Translations under genes and position numbers: made by a program
Part shown: positions 43,916-52,348 of the stretch, one piece after another
How the letters are laid out: the number at the start of each line of letters is the position of its first letter
Numbering within the stretch: the stretch's first letter is position 1
Notes under the pieces: generated by a model
Database searches by the model: none
Told to the model about the DNA's origin: nothing
Seen by the model: the letters and a program-made list of their open reading frames with translations, nothing else
Origin: Mucilaginibacter agri
GTDB taxonomy: Bacteria > Bacteroidota > Bacteroidia > Sphingobacteriales > Sphingobacteriaceae
Length of the DNA: 64,000 bases
Assembly: GCF_009928685.1 (NCBI RefSeq)
Contig: NZ_WWEO01000042.1
Location: 586,322 to 650,321 of the forward strand
Reading direction: 5' to 3'

Positions 43916-44071
43916 ATGAGATCTTTATTATATATCATCGCTGTTATCCTGGTTATCGGATGGATATTAGGTGAATTTGTTTATTCAGCTGGCGGTTTAA
44001 TTCATATCTTATTAGTAATTGCTATTATTTCGCTAATCCTGGGTTTCCTGAGACGAGATACAGTAGTATAA
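43916..44071 (+). CDS. lmo0937-type small membrane protein, 51 residues
   Basis: A short gene: MRSLLYIIAVILVIGWILGE, then FVYSAGGLIHILLVIAIISL and ILGFLRRDTVV. Two hydrophobic helices and the WxxGxF / G.IHILLV.A.I pattern match the lmo0937/DUF5670 family of small stress-associated membrane proteins. It is followed after 26 bp by a strong terminator and has about 290 bases of AT-rich sequence upstream without another gene, so it is monocistronic. Confidence 0.85.
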   Translation: MRSLLYIIAVILVIGWILGEFVYSAGGLIHILLVIAIISLILGFLRRDTVV

Positions 44072-44097
44072 ATTAATTAGAACAGCTATATTTTTTT

Positions 44098-44132
44098 TAG
44101 CCAGGTTATAATGATAGCCTGGCTATTTTTTT
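44098..44132 (+). terminator. Terminator of the 51-residue protein gene
   Basis: TAGCCAGG pairs perfectly with CCTGGCTA, with TAT/ATA further pairing inside, followed by seven Ts. Confidence 0.88.
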
Positions 44133-44153
44133 GAAGATAAACCTTTTTACGAG

Positions 44154-44744
44154 ATGCGATTTAATACGAGCTGTTTTGTATTTATGCTGGGGATGTATGC
44201 TTGCAGTACGCCTAACGATAAACCATCGAGCGAGGATGTTGGAACGAAGGATGTTGCTAACGCAGTTTATAATCATCCTATTAATCCACTTAAACCTGGT
44301 ACTGCAAATGCGCCAATTAACATTGTAACTGGTGCTACCCAACCTGCCGAACTGGTAAGCTTTGCGCGAACACTTGCAGGCATCCCATATAAATATGGCT
44401 CAACAGACCCGCAATACGGGTTCGACTGCTCGGGTTTTATAAGCTATGTATTTAACCATTTCGGCATATCTGTACCGCGCAGTTCGGTTGATTTTACTTA
44501 CGTAAACCACCAGATTGATGTGAAGGACGCCCAAGCCGGAGATCTGATCCTTTTTACCGGCACAGACACTACCGATCGTACCGTGGGGCATATGGGCATC
44601 ATTATTTCCCCTAAGGGCGATGCCCCAAGGTTTATTCACTCCACATCTGGCAAGGCTTACGGCGTTACCGAAACATCCTTGTATCCAGCTTATCGAAGCC
44701 GCTTTGTGAAGGTTCTCCGCATATTCCCACAAAACGATAAATAG
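44154..44744 (+). CDS. NlpC/P60 cell-wall peptidase lipoprotein
   Basis: A 196-residue lipoprotein (MYACST, lipid Cys at about residue 17). The catalytic domain covers ~65-190: Cys in YGFDCSGFISYVF (~91), His in VGHMGIIIS (~145) and His in RFIHSTSGKAYG (~161). Such enzymes cleave gamma-D-Glu-diaminopimelate bonds in peptidoglycan peptides. It is likely anchored in the outer membrane facing the periplasm. It converges with the alpha/beta hydrolase gene, 5 bp apart. Confidence 0.92.
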   Translation: MRFNTSCFVFMLGMYACSTPNDKPSSEDVGTKDVANAVYNHPINPLKPGTANAPINIVTGATQPAELVSFARTLAGIPYKYGSTDPQYGFDCSGFISYVFNHFGISVPRSSVDFTYVNHQIDVKDAQAGDLILFTGTDTTDRTVGHMGIIISPKGDAPRFIHSTSGKAYGVTETSLYPAYRSRFVKVLRIFPQNDK

Positions 44745-44749
44745 TTTAT

Positions 44750-45808
44750 TTAGTCTATCTTCTTTTCGCCGGCATCAATCGCTTTAATAAAACGGATAAG
44801 GCCGGTCATATAAGTCTGCTGGTCGTCGTACATACTCATGTGGCTGCCATTGGCACAATATAGGTAACTCCCGTTTTGCACCTGAGTAGCTATCCATTTC
44901 ATGTGCACCGGATCCATGGTGTCGTATTGTGCACCGATACTTAAAGTTGGTACATAAAGCTGTTTTAATTGGCTTTTAACGTCCCAATTAGCCAGTTTGC
45001 CCGATATGCCAAATTCGCTAGGCCCTTGCATGGTTACATAGAGCGACTTATTGATCTTTGCAAAAGAACGGTTAACAGGCTCAGGCCATTTATCAATCGG
45101 CCGGCGCAGGATATGCTTGGCATAATAATTCGGCATCAGCAAGCCCATATATTCGGGGTTTTCAAAATCTTTTTTGGCTTCAAGTGCGCGTATTTTGGTC
45201 AATACAACTGGGTCGAATTGTTTGGCGAGCACGCTATCGGCGTATTTACCATAATCGGGAGCGCTCATCATCATGTTAGAGATAATCAAGCCCTTTAAAT
45301 TCTTTTGATATTTCAGTGCGTATTGCGCTGCCAGTATGCCGCCCCATGAATGGCCTAACAGATAAAAGTTGCTGTTATCCAGTTTTAAGGCCTGGCGTAC
45401 TTGTTCAACCTCTTCAACGTAGCGGGGCAGGTCCCACATGGTTGTGTCCTTAGGGTTGTCGGAGTTGCCGGTACCTAACTGGTCGTAGTAAATAAACTCA
45501 ATGCCCTGGGCCGGTAAAAAGCTTTCCATGCATTCAAAATATTCGTGCGTAGCACCCGGTCCGCCATTTAATAACAGTAATTTAATCTTAGGGTTATTTC
45601 CAAAGCGCTTGGTCCACACATTAAACTTGCCTTTTGGGGTGTTAATCTGTATCATTTGAACACCACCGGTTTTGATACCTTCGGTCTCATCTTTAAGATA
45701 CTCGTTCTGTGGATTGTCTGATTTATTGAGCTGGCCGTTTTGCGTGCAAGCTGCAATTAAAGTACTGAAAGCAACGGCTGCTATGGGTATTAGTTTTTTG
45801 AGCGACAT
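44750..45808 (-). CDS. Proline iminopeptidase-like alpha/beta hydrolase, lipoprotein
   Basis: A 352-residue S33-family hydrolase. The signal ends in a lipobox (LIAACTQ, Cys at about 21). The oxyanion segment is LLLNGGPGATHEYFE, the nucleophile elbow is LGHSWGG, and the late GSHMSMYDD holds the catalytic His. It would remove N-terminal residues such as Pro from peptides in the periplasm. A terminator at 45901 separates it from the upstream protease pair. Confidence 0.9.
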   Translation of the reverse strand: MSLKKLIPIAAVAFSTLIAACTQNGQLNKSDNPQNEYLKDETEGIKTGGVQMIQINTPKGKFNVWTKRFGNNPKIKLLLLNGGPGATHEYFECMESFLPAQGIEFIYYDQLGTGNSDNPKDTTMWDLPRYVEEVEQVRQALKLDNSNFYLLGHSWGGILAAQYALKYQKNLKGLIISNMMMSAPDYGKYADSVLAKQFDPVVLTKIRALEAKKDFENPEYMGLLMPNYYAKHILRRPIDKWPEPVNRSFAKINKSLYVTMQGPSEFGISGKLANWDVKSQLKQLYVPTLSIGAQYDTMDPVHMKWIATQVQNGSYLYCANGSHMSMYDDQQTYMTGLIRFIKAIDAGEKKID

Positions 45809-45900
45809 TGGAAAATTGTTTTAGTTGCAGGTAAAGCACGAAATTAACGAAAATCGGATATAATGATAGGATATGAGTGAAAGCTGACCTGTTATAAACA

Positions 45901-45929
45901 AAAAATCCCTCTGAGCTGGAGGGATTTTT
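45901..45929. terminator. Two-way Rho-independent terminator
   Basis: AAAAATCCCTC pairs perfectly with GAGGGATTTTT around a 7-nt loop. On the minus strand it ends the two-gene unit 49938-45955. Confidence 0.9.
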
Positions 45930-45954
45930 TTTAATGAGTTATTTTTATTGACGA

Positions 45955-48441
45955 TCAATTAGTTTTATAGAAATTTAGAATCGGGATATCAACTACCAGG
46001 GAAATGCTCCATCGGCCATAAGTAGATCCGGAAGTGGTGGCGTTAGTGTCAGTAAGATCTCTTAATCGAGGTCCCATTTGCCAGCCGGCATTAAGAGATA
46101 CTGGTACCTTGGGTATTCCGAAAGACAAGAAAGCTCCCGGAGATACAATGTCTTTAAGCTTTATGCTAGGCACCTGCTCCGTTTTATCGTCTGCAAAACG
46201 GAATGCTACTGGCGCCCCTAAATCAATTACAGATAAGAAAGCTGATAAAGAAGCTGCCCCAGGTTTTTTGGGGCTCAGACCAAAATTGATGCTGAAGCCA
46301 ATGGGAGCGGTTATGCCGTAGGCGTTTGCCTTATATTTATCATCCACACCTTTTATCTTTTCGGCTCCTAAATAGGGGCCTACGTAAGCATTAAGGGCAA
46401 TACTAAAAGGAGAATGCTTTTTTAGTGAGGCACTGCCTACCGGAAGGGCGATGGCATCTATTGCTGCTTCAACATCGTCGGAGTTTTTGGCTTTAACCAT
46501 GTTAGCCATAAAATTGCCGTATTTAGACAAAAAAGCACCAACCTGGATAGCGCCATCTTGTATAGCTACCTGATTGTTAGCAAAGTCGGCAGTACTGGTA
46601 GTTCCCTTACTGTTTACAGTTGCCAGTGCTTTAAAAGGGGTAGCTGGCGCCGTTAGGGTATCAGTTCTGTTGGCTATAGTAAGTTTGTTGCTATTAATTA
46701 TTGTCGGCTGATCCTGCTTAATCTGCAAAAACTGCATGTATAGCGCAAAGGCATCCGTAGCGGAGGAACCATAGTTTTTTTGCGCTATATCCATAGCCAG
46801 ATCATTGGCCTTTCGAAATGCCATAATATAGTCGGCCATTACAGGTTTAAATGATACCGATTTATTTATATACGGCAATGCGCGAACTTCGTAAACCTGT
46901 TGCAGTACATCGGCAAAGTTGTCGAACAGCCGATGATATAGTGCATCAGGCTCCTGGTTAGTAGTATTGTTTTTAATCTGCAGAACGCTTGATTCTACAT
47001 TATGCGTAAGCTGCCCAAATTTCTGGATATAGGCGATGTATTTTTTGATGGAGTCGGTGCTAGCTGCAACAGGTTTAAGATATTCGGCCAAAGAATTATT
47101 AGCCGTCCCGAACGAAATCAACTTAGCTTTTTCGTAAATAAAACCGAGATAAAATTTTGCAGCAATAAATTCAGGGTCGTCTTTGCTGATCAACATTTTT
47201 AAGGTATCTGGTGTGGTCCAGTATTGTTTGCTGCCCCGCGCACGCAACGATTTTGAAAATAGCTGTATGGTGCTGATGGCCCCGGGAAATGGCTGACTTA
47301 AGCTGTCTACATCCACCTGCGGCAGTGTTTCGATTATTTTACCCGGATGAGTATCGTTGATCAATTCGCGGGCTACAAACAAACTTAAAAGTGCCGAGTA
47401 TTTAACATCTGTGTGTTTGGCAAAATAGTCTTTAAAATTGCCCTCGTTAACAACCTTTGGCATGTTATCTAACAATAAGCTGAAATCCTGTTCAAATGCC
47501 GATCTAAGTGTGTTGATATAGTTAGAATATTGATAAATGTCTTGATCAATGCTGTTAAGAGTTTGAACCGTATTAGGAAATAGCAAGCTAATGTCTTTGT
47601 ATTTGGGTTTGTTCAGCAGTTCTTTAAAATGCTGGAAGAAGTTTACCGTTAGCTCTTGTTTAGTTCTTTTAACCAGAAATTTAGCAATACCGTCTACAAC
47701 GGTGGTTACGTCGGTGTTGCCCACACCGCTGATAAAGCCTGATAGGTTTACACCGCCCTGCGGGTTTGCAATCAATGCATCATATGTAGATAGGTTGTTT
47801 AAAACCGGGTTAATGAAAGGGTTGTTTTTCCAGTTATATGTTTCAGGATCGCCACTTTTTTTAGAGAGAGTGTAAATGTCGTTGAGCAAAGCGATTAAAT
47901 CGGTTGTTTTACCTGCATTATAAAGATTGCTTGCGTAGATGGCATCATGAATTTCTATGCCGCGCATAGGTGATATTGTTTTATCAGGTGTATCATCTTT
48001 CGGCGCTGCCGTGCCGGCTGCGGTTTTTAAACCAGTTGTTGAAGTTGTGCCCGCAATAGTTGATGTTTTGTTGCTAATAGTTAGTGTATGGCCATTATAA
48101 TTAATAATTACCGGCGTTTTTATAATAAATGGCAAGGGGGGTATGCCCCCGGCGGAACCTGTTAGTGTCCGCCCATCACTGGCCATGGGGAATGTAAAGG
48201 AGACTTGTTCTGCCTTAGAAAAGCTGGATTTTATGGTCTTCGCACCTCCCTCACCATCCGTAATTTTTATTGATGTTGCAGCTGGGTTTTTCAGAAATAT
48301 CAGTGTTATATTTTTACTTAAATCGGCTTCATATTTATAAGTAGGTTTAGTTATCGTGTCTGCGTTAATGCTGATTGTAGTTTGGGCTTTACAAAGCCCG
48401 CTTGCCATGGCGAACAGCGATATTAGTAATGTTTTTTTCAT
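45955..48441 (-). CDS. Large exported protein of unknown function, 828 residues
   Basis: It begins with a signal peptide (MKKTLLISLFAMASGLCKAQ). Residues ~20-125 are beta-rich, ~130-640 look mostly helical (many L/K/D repeats such as YTLSKKSGDPETYNW), and the last ~170 residues are Gly/Ala-rich strands (ALNAYVGPYLGAEKI, PIGFSINFGLSPK, GAFLSFGIPKVPVSLNAGWQMG) resembling a partial outer-membrane barrel. I recognise no family. The ATG at 48441 is preferred over a TTG two codons upstream. It lies 12 bp after a membrane-bound trypsin-like protease gene, so the protease may process it (inference). Confidence 0.7.
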   Translation of the reverse strand: MKKTLLISLFAMASGLCKAQTTISINADTITKPTYKYEADLSKNITLIFLKNPAATSIKITDGEGGAKTIKSSFSKAEQVSFTFPMASDGRTLTGSAGGIPPLPFIIKTPVIINYNGHTLTISNKTSTIAGTTSTTGLKTAAGTAAPKDDTPDKTISPMRGIEIHDAIYASNLYNAGKTTDLIALLNDIYTLSKKSGDPETYNWKNNPFINPVLNNLSTYDALIANPQGGVNLSGFISGVGNTDVTTVVDGIAKFLVKRTKQELTVNFFQHFKELLNKPKYKDISLLFPNTVQTLNSIDQDIYQYSNYINTLRSAFEQDFSLLLDNMPKVVNEGNFKDYFAKHTDVKYSALLSLFVARELINDTHPGKIIETLPQVDVDSLSQPFPGAISTIQLFSKSLRARGSKQYWTTPDTLKMLISKDDPEFIAAKFYLGFIYEKAKLISFGTANNSLAEYLKPVAASTDSIKKYIAYIQKFGQLTHNVESSVLQIKNNTTNQEPDALYHRLFDNFADVLQQVYEVRALPYINKSVSFKPVMADYIMAFRKANDLAMDIAQKNYGSSATDAFALYMQFLQIKQDQPTIINSNKLTIANRTDTLTAPATPFKALATVNSKGTTSTADFANNQVAIQDGAIQVGAFLSKYGNFMANMVKAKNSDDVEAAIDAIALPVGSASLKKHSPFSIALNAYVGPYLGAEKIKGVDDKYKANAYGITAPIGFSINFGLSPKKPGAASLSAFLSVIDLGAPVAFRFADDKTEQVPSIKLKDIVSPGAFLSFGIPKVPVSLNAGWQMGPRLRDLTDTNATTSGSTYGRWSISLVVDIPILNFYKTN

Positions 48442-48453
48442 ATGCAATTGTAA

Positions 48454-49938
48454 TTAGGTAGTTATAGTGGATTGAATTGAATTGAGTACACTAACCAAGC
48501 TGAGCGCATAGGAGAATTTATCATCGCCCGCAATGATCATCCCGATAGGATTGTTATTAGTATCATATACAGCCGAGCCCGAGTCACCTCCGGCTGTTAG
48601 CGTTACGTAAGTTACATCGTCGCCGTTAGTAGTTACATTTGATAGCACAATGAGGTTTATAACACCCAAAAAGCCTTCCGTATAACGAATAGGTATTTTA
48701 TCGGTAACACAGTAATTTACGATTTTACCTTTGATCGTATTGCCGCCTTGTCTAACTACGGTCACTGTTTTCATCAAATCGGGTGCTCCAAGCACCCGTG
48801 GTTTGCCCGGTTGTATTGCATAGTTAAACGCATTATCTGCAGCGGTTAACAATGCCATGTCGTGGCTTATATCGCATTGGGCCCAAACAAATTGTGCCCC
48901 TGCAATGCCACCTACTTGTGCGGCAATGGGGGGGCTTATTGCTCCAAAAAAGTTTTTACCCGATCCGCCGACTATAACATGGCTGCAGGTTAGTAATTTT
49001 TTAACTGTATCCGGGCCAACAATACGGCAACATATAGTTCCCTGGTAAGTTGGGTTTGTTGTAGCATCTACCGTGTCGCCCTGGCTACTTAATACTTTAA
49101 TAGTACCAATATCACTGATAATATTTACTGGGACACTCACTTTTTGCCCCGAATTTAATGTAGCTACCACAGATGGAGGGATTGTACCCGTGGCTGCACC
49201 CGTTAAATGTATCTCTATACAATCAACCCATTGCCCATTTTTAAGCATTTTGCCGTGCCGGGGAGGGCCAATCATATCGGGGCTGGTTAGTAGTTGTTGG
49301 TTTTGGGTAATGGCCGTATCAACCATCGTTGCGTAACTGGTTTTAAAAAACTCGTCGAACGATGCTATGCTGCCCTGGTTAAATGTATTCTCGTCTTGCA
49401 GTTTTTGCTTAACATCCCTAACCTGAAAAAGCGTTTCGAGCAGGTCGTGAAAAAATTTGGATCCGAATGTGAGAAAAAAACCGGTTAGGCCAAGTGATAT
49501 CACCAGTAATAAAGTGTCCCAGAACCCGTCGTAGCTATCCCATTTTGGCTTTGTCCAAAAAAGTACATCTTTAGCATTTTCGGCACTAATCATTCTAAAC
49601 AGATCAACCCGGAAAGTTACGGCAATGAATAAGCCGATAATAAAGCTAAGGGAGTATACTTCGCGTTCTATTATTTTTTTAAGCGGTACTTGTTTAAGCG
49701 GGGACTTTTTGCCGATGTTTTGCCAAAATTTTACGTTTCTTTTCGATAACCACATGCCCATTTTAAATGGCGCGTATTTTCTGATAAGCGCAGTTATTTT
49801 CTCAACAATTACACTGAGCATAAAGAGCACCATGCTAATGGCAATCAGGTCGTTCAAAAAATCTGAGGGAGGAGAAACACCGGCCACAGGATTTGTAACC
49901 AGACCTGGGTTCAACAAGAAGAGAGGTAACGTCGACAT
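48454..49938 (-). CDS. Membrane-anchored trypsin-like serine protease
   Basis: A 494-residue protein. Three hydrophobic helices occupy the first ~170 residues (LIAISMVLFMLSVIVEKI, SLSFIIGLFIAVTF, LLLVISLGLTGFFLTFG). After a linker, residues ~300-490 form a chymotrypsin-fold domain with His in LTCSHVIVGG (~321), Asp in SHDMALL (~359) and Ser in TAGGDSGSAVYD (~452), so the triad is complete. No PDZ domain is visible, unlike DegS/HtrA. The topology puts the protease domain on one side of the inner membrane. It is the first gene of a pair with the 828-residue exported protein. I do not know a named family with this architecture. Confidence 0.8.
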   Translation of the reverse strand: MSTLPLFLLNPGLVTNPVAGVSPPSDFLNDLIAISMVLFMLSVIVEKITALIRKYAPFKMGMWLSKRNVKFWQNIGKKSPLKQVPLKKIIEREVYSLSFIIGLFIAVTFRVDLFRMISAENAKDVLFWTKPKWDSYDGFWDTLLLVISLGLTGFFLTFGSKFFHDLLETLFQVRDVKQKLQDENTFNQGSIASFDEFFKTSYATMVDTAITQNQQLLTSPDMIGPPRHGKMLKNGQWVDCIEIHLTGAATGTIPPSVVATLNSGQKVSVPVNIISDIGTIKVLSSQGDTVDATTNPTYQGTICCRIVGPDTVKKLLTCSHVIVGGSGKNFFGAISPPIAAQVGGIAGAQFVWAQCDISHDMALLTAADNAFNYAIQPGKPRVLGAPDLMKTVTVVRQGGNTIKGKIVNYCVTDKIPIRYTEGFLGVINLIVLSNVTTNGDDVTYVTLTAGGDSGSAVYDTNNNPIGMIIAGDDKFSYALSLVSVLNSIQSTITT

Positions 49939-50120
49939 ATTAAGATAAGGTTATAGTGGACGAAATACGACTTTAAGGCGTCATAAAAACCAGTATTTCA
50001 ACGTAATTATAAACTATACTTAAATTTATACAATTAGCACGAAATAAGCTATAGCTAACGGATCGATATGCTTATATGTATAGGTATGAGATGGTAATAT
50101 GAATTTAGTATAAAGATATG

Positions 50121-50142
50121 AAAAGCCAATACGAGGCTTTTT
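50121..50142. terminator. Hairpin AAAAGCC/GGCTTTT
   Basis: A perfect 7-bp stem with 7-nt loop and A/T tracts in the 294-base gap between the protease gene and the 63-residue gene. I see no gene in the rest of the gap. Confidence 0.6.
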
Positions 50143-50232
50143 AACGATCAGGAATTGTGTAGAACTGTAAAGATAATCTCAGGGGAAAGTGTTTCTCAGT
50201 GAAGGAGTGTTAGAGTATTTTTAGATTGTCTG

Positions 50233-50424
50233 TTAGGAATTTGCCTTAAGCATTACTCGGCCTTTTTTAGTCAGAGAGTAAACTGTTTTTCGGGTTTTGG
50301 CATCTTCCGTAATATCAATCAGGGTATATGACTTCAAAGTTTGCAAATCTTCGGCACTTAGCCCTGTTGTAGCACCTTTTTCGCCGATGGCTTTGAGAGC
50401 GGCAACCACATCTTCGTGTTTCAT
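50233..50424 (-). CDS. Small winged-helix-like protein, 63 residues
   Basis: Sequence pattern helix (HEDVVAALKAIGEKG) - helix (SAEDLQTLKSYTLI) - wing (KTRKTVYSLTKKGRVML) resembles a minimal winged-helix domain. It is cytosolic and positively charged near the C-terminus. It might be a small regulator; no target is evident. The tRNA-Gly terminator lies just upstream, so it has its own promoter region of about 60 bp. Confidence 0.65.
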   Translation of the reverse strand: MKHEDVVAALKAIGEKGATTGLSAEDLQTLKSYTLIDITEDAKTRKTVYSLTKKGRVMLKANS

Positions 50425-50487
50425 AATGGTAAGTTAGATATTATGTGATAAACTATTGAACCGACCCAACGACAAACTGCCTTAAAG

Positions 50488-50519
50488 CAAAAAATCCCCT
50501 CATTGCTGAGGGGATTTTT
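50488..50519. terminator. Terminator of tRNA-Gly
   Basis: TCCCCTCA pairs perfectly with TGAGGGGA around TTGC, with A and T tracts outside. It begins a few bases beyond the 3' end of the tRNA on the minus strand. Confidence 0.9.
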
Positions 50520-50526
50520 GCATTTG

Positions 50527-50599
<73 letters not shown>

Positions 50600-50609
50600 A
50601 TTGGGAGTG

Positions 50610-50639
50610 CAAATATAGACAGAAAAGTATTTTGTGCAA
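50610..50639 (-). promoter_or_regulatory. Consensus promoter of tRNA-Gly
   Basis: On the minus strand TTG (50639-50637), a 19-nt spacer and TATATTTG (50617-50610) end 10 nt before the tRNA 5' end. This matches the Bacteroidota sigma consensus and calibrates promoter recognition for the window. Confidence 0.85.
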
Positions 50640-50854
50640 GAGAAAAAATAAAATTGTTTTAAATACAGTTGTAAGCGACTGAACGCCAATTTAATTAAAT
50701 AAAATCTACACATTTCGTTACACGCTCTTAATTCGCGAAGTCGCAATTCAGGTAAGCTGGGGTGAAACTGATAGGGCGATAACAAGCGCTGATTTAAAAG
50801 GGAGGAGGCTGGATATAAAAACATTTACCCTGTCTGGCGGTTAAAAGTACACGC

Positions 50855-52231
50855 ATGTATTACAACCGATATTTTAATAATTTGACATCTATATACTTAT
50901 TCACTTACAACCCAGGGCGCAAGAGAGTTGGTGCTACTTTAGTAAAGGTGCTATTGATAGCGTTATTTTCTGGGGTAAGCAGTTTGGCTTTTGGGCAGGT
51001 TAGTGCCCCTGTAGATTCGCTTAAAGAAGATTCGTTGCGGAAGACTAAGCCAGCCCCCGTAGAGAATATTAATAAACAATACGATTTTAACGACTTGGTG
51101 CGCAATATATTCCATCCTAAAAAGAAGGCTGATACGCTAAAAAAGAAATCGGGCATTACCATTATACCTAACATTGCGGCTAACCCAACTATCGGTGCAC
51201 AAATAGGCATCAAAGCCGTTGCGGGCCGAAAATTAGGGAGTGATCCAAACACACTGTTGTCGGTTGCGGCAACGTCGGCATCTATCACAACAAAGGGGAT
51301 CCTTTATTTTTATGTTAACCATAACGTGTTTACGCCTGGCAATAAATGGAATTTCCAGGGAAATATTGTGGCCGCAAAAACCGTAACGCCCGACTTCGGG
51401 ATAGGCATTGGCAGGCAGATAGACAGTGGTGACCCTGCACAAAAGGCGCTTGCAGATCCAAGCCGAAAAGTTTACGTAATCCATTCGCAGTTTTACAACA
51501 TCAGAGAGAAGGTTTATAAACAGATTGATAAAAACCTGTTCCTGGGGGCAGGGGTATCATTTGATATCCGCCGAAATATGGATTATAAGGATACCTCGGC
51601 TTTAACACCTTCTAATGTTTATAATGCCGAGCACGGTTTCCCTACTGATCATTACTCGGCCAATGGATTTTTGTTTAACGCAGAATACACTTCGCGCGAT
51701 AACCAAAACCGTGCTTACAAAGGTATTTATGCCGACGTGGGCTTCCGGGTTAATCAAACCTGGATTGGTAGCACCAAGAGTTCAGTACAATTTACTACCG
51801 ATTTCAGGAAATACATCAGCTTATCAGATAGCCACCCAGAGCACGTAATAGCTTTCTGGAATTGGGGGTCATACCTCATCAGTGGTAATGTACCTTATCT
51901 CGAATTGCCGGGTACCGGCCGCGATGGCGCCTTTCGAAGTGGCAGGGGCTATACCACCCAATATTTTAAAGGTACCCAATTTAACGATACCGAGGTTGAA
52001 TACCGTTTCCCGATAACGCGCAACAAGTTTTTAAGTGGTGTGGCATTCGGCAGTTTGCAAACAGCAAATGACGAGCAGGGAACCAAATTATTTCAGGTAT
52101 TTCAACCCGGTGGCGGTGGCGGGCTAAGGGTATTATTTAACAAGGCTACCCGTACCAACTTGTGCCTGGATTATGCTTTTGGCAAATTTGGTAATAAGGG
52201 ATTCTTTCTGGGCTTAAATGAGGCCTTCTAA
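50855..52231 (+). CDS. Omp85/BamA-type surface antigen barrel protein
   Basis: A 458-residue outer-membrane protein. A hydrophobic signal (LVKVLLIALFSGVSSLAFGQ) sits at about residues 29-48, giving an unusually long N-terminal extension; no later ATG precedes it, so either the extension is real or translation uses a non-ATG start near GTG codons. After a Ser/Lys-rich linker the C-terminal ~340 residues are alternating strands with LELPGTGRDGAFRSGRGY, the conserved (V/I)RG-like segment of the D15 superfamily, ending in Phe. No POTRA domains are visible, so it is a short bacterial surface-antigen type, possibly a phospholipase-type or transport barrel. Confidence 0.75.
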   Translation: MYYNRYFNNLTSIYLFTYNPGRKRVGATLVKVLLIALFSGVSSLAFGQVSAPVDSLKEDSLRKTKPAPVENINKQYDFNDLVRNIFHPKKKADTLKKKSGITIIPNIAANPTIGAQIGIKAVAGRKLGSDPNTLLSVAATSASITTKGILYFYVNHNVFTPGNKWNFQGNIVAAKTVTPDFGIGIGRQIDSGDPAQKALADPSRKVYVIHSQFYNIREKVYKQIDKNLFLGAGVSFDIRRNMDYKDTSALTPSNVYNAEHGFPTDHYSANGFLFNAEYTSRDNQNRAYKGIYADVGFRVNQTWIGSTKSSVQFTTDFRKYISLSDSHPEHVIAFWNWGSYLISGNVPYLELPGTGRDGAFRSGRGYTTQYFKGTQFNDTEVEYRFPITRNKFLSGVAFGSLQTANDEQGTKLFQVFQPGGGGGLRVLFNKATRTNLCLDYAFGKFGNKGFFLGLNEAF

Positions 52232-52348
52232 AACAGTAACAATTTGCCGATTTCATAAAAAAAAGCGCTCCATAAATATTTCTTAGCGAAAGACTATCAA
52301 TTATTTAAATACTTTTTTACGATATTGTATTACGCTTAGACTATAACA

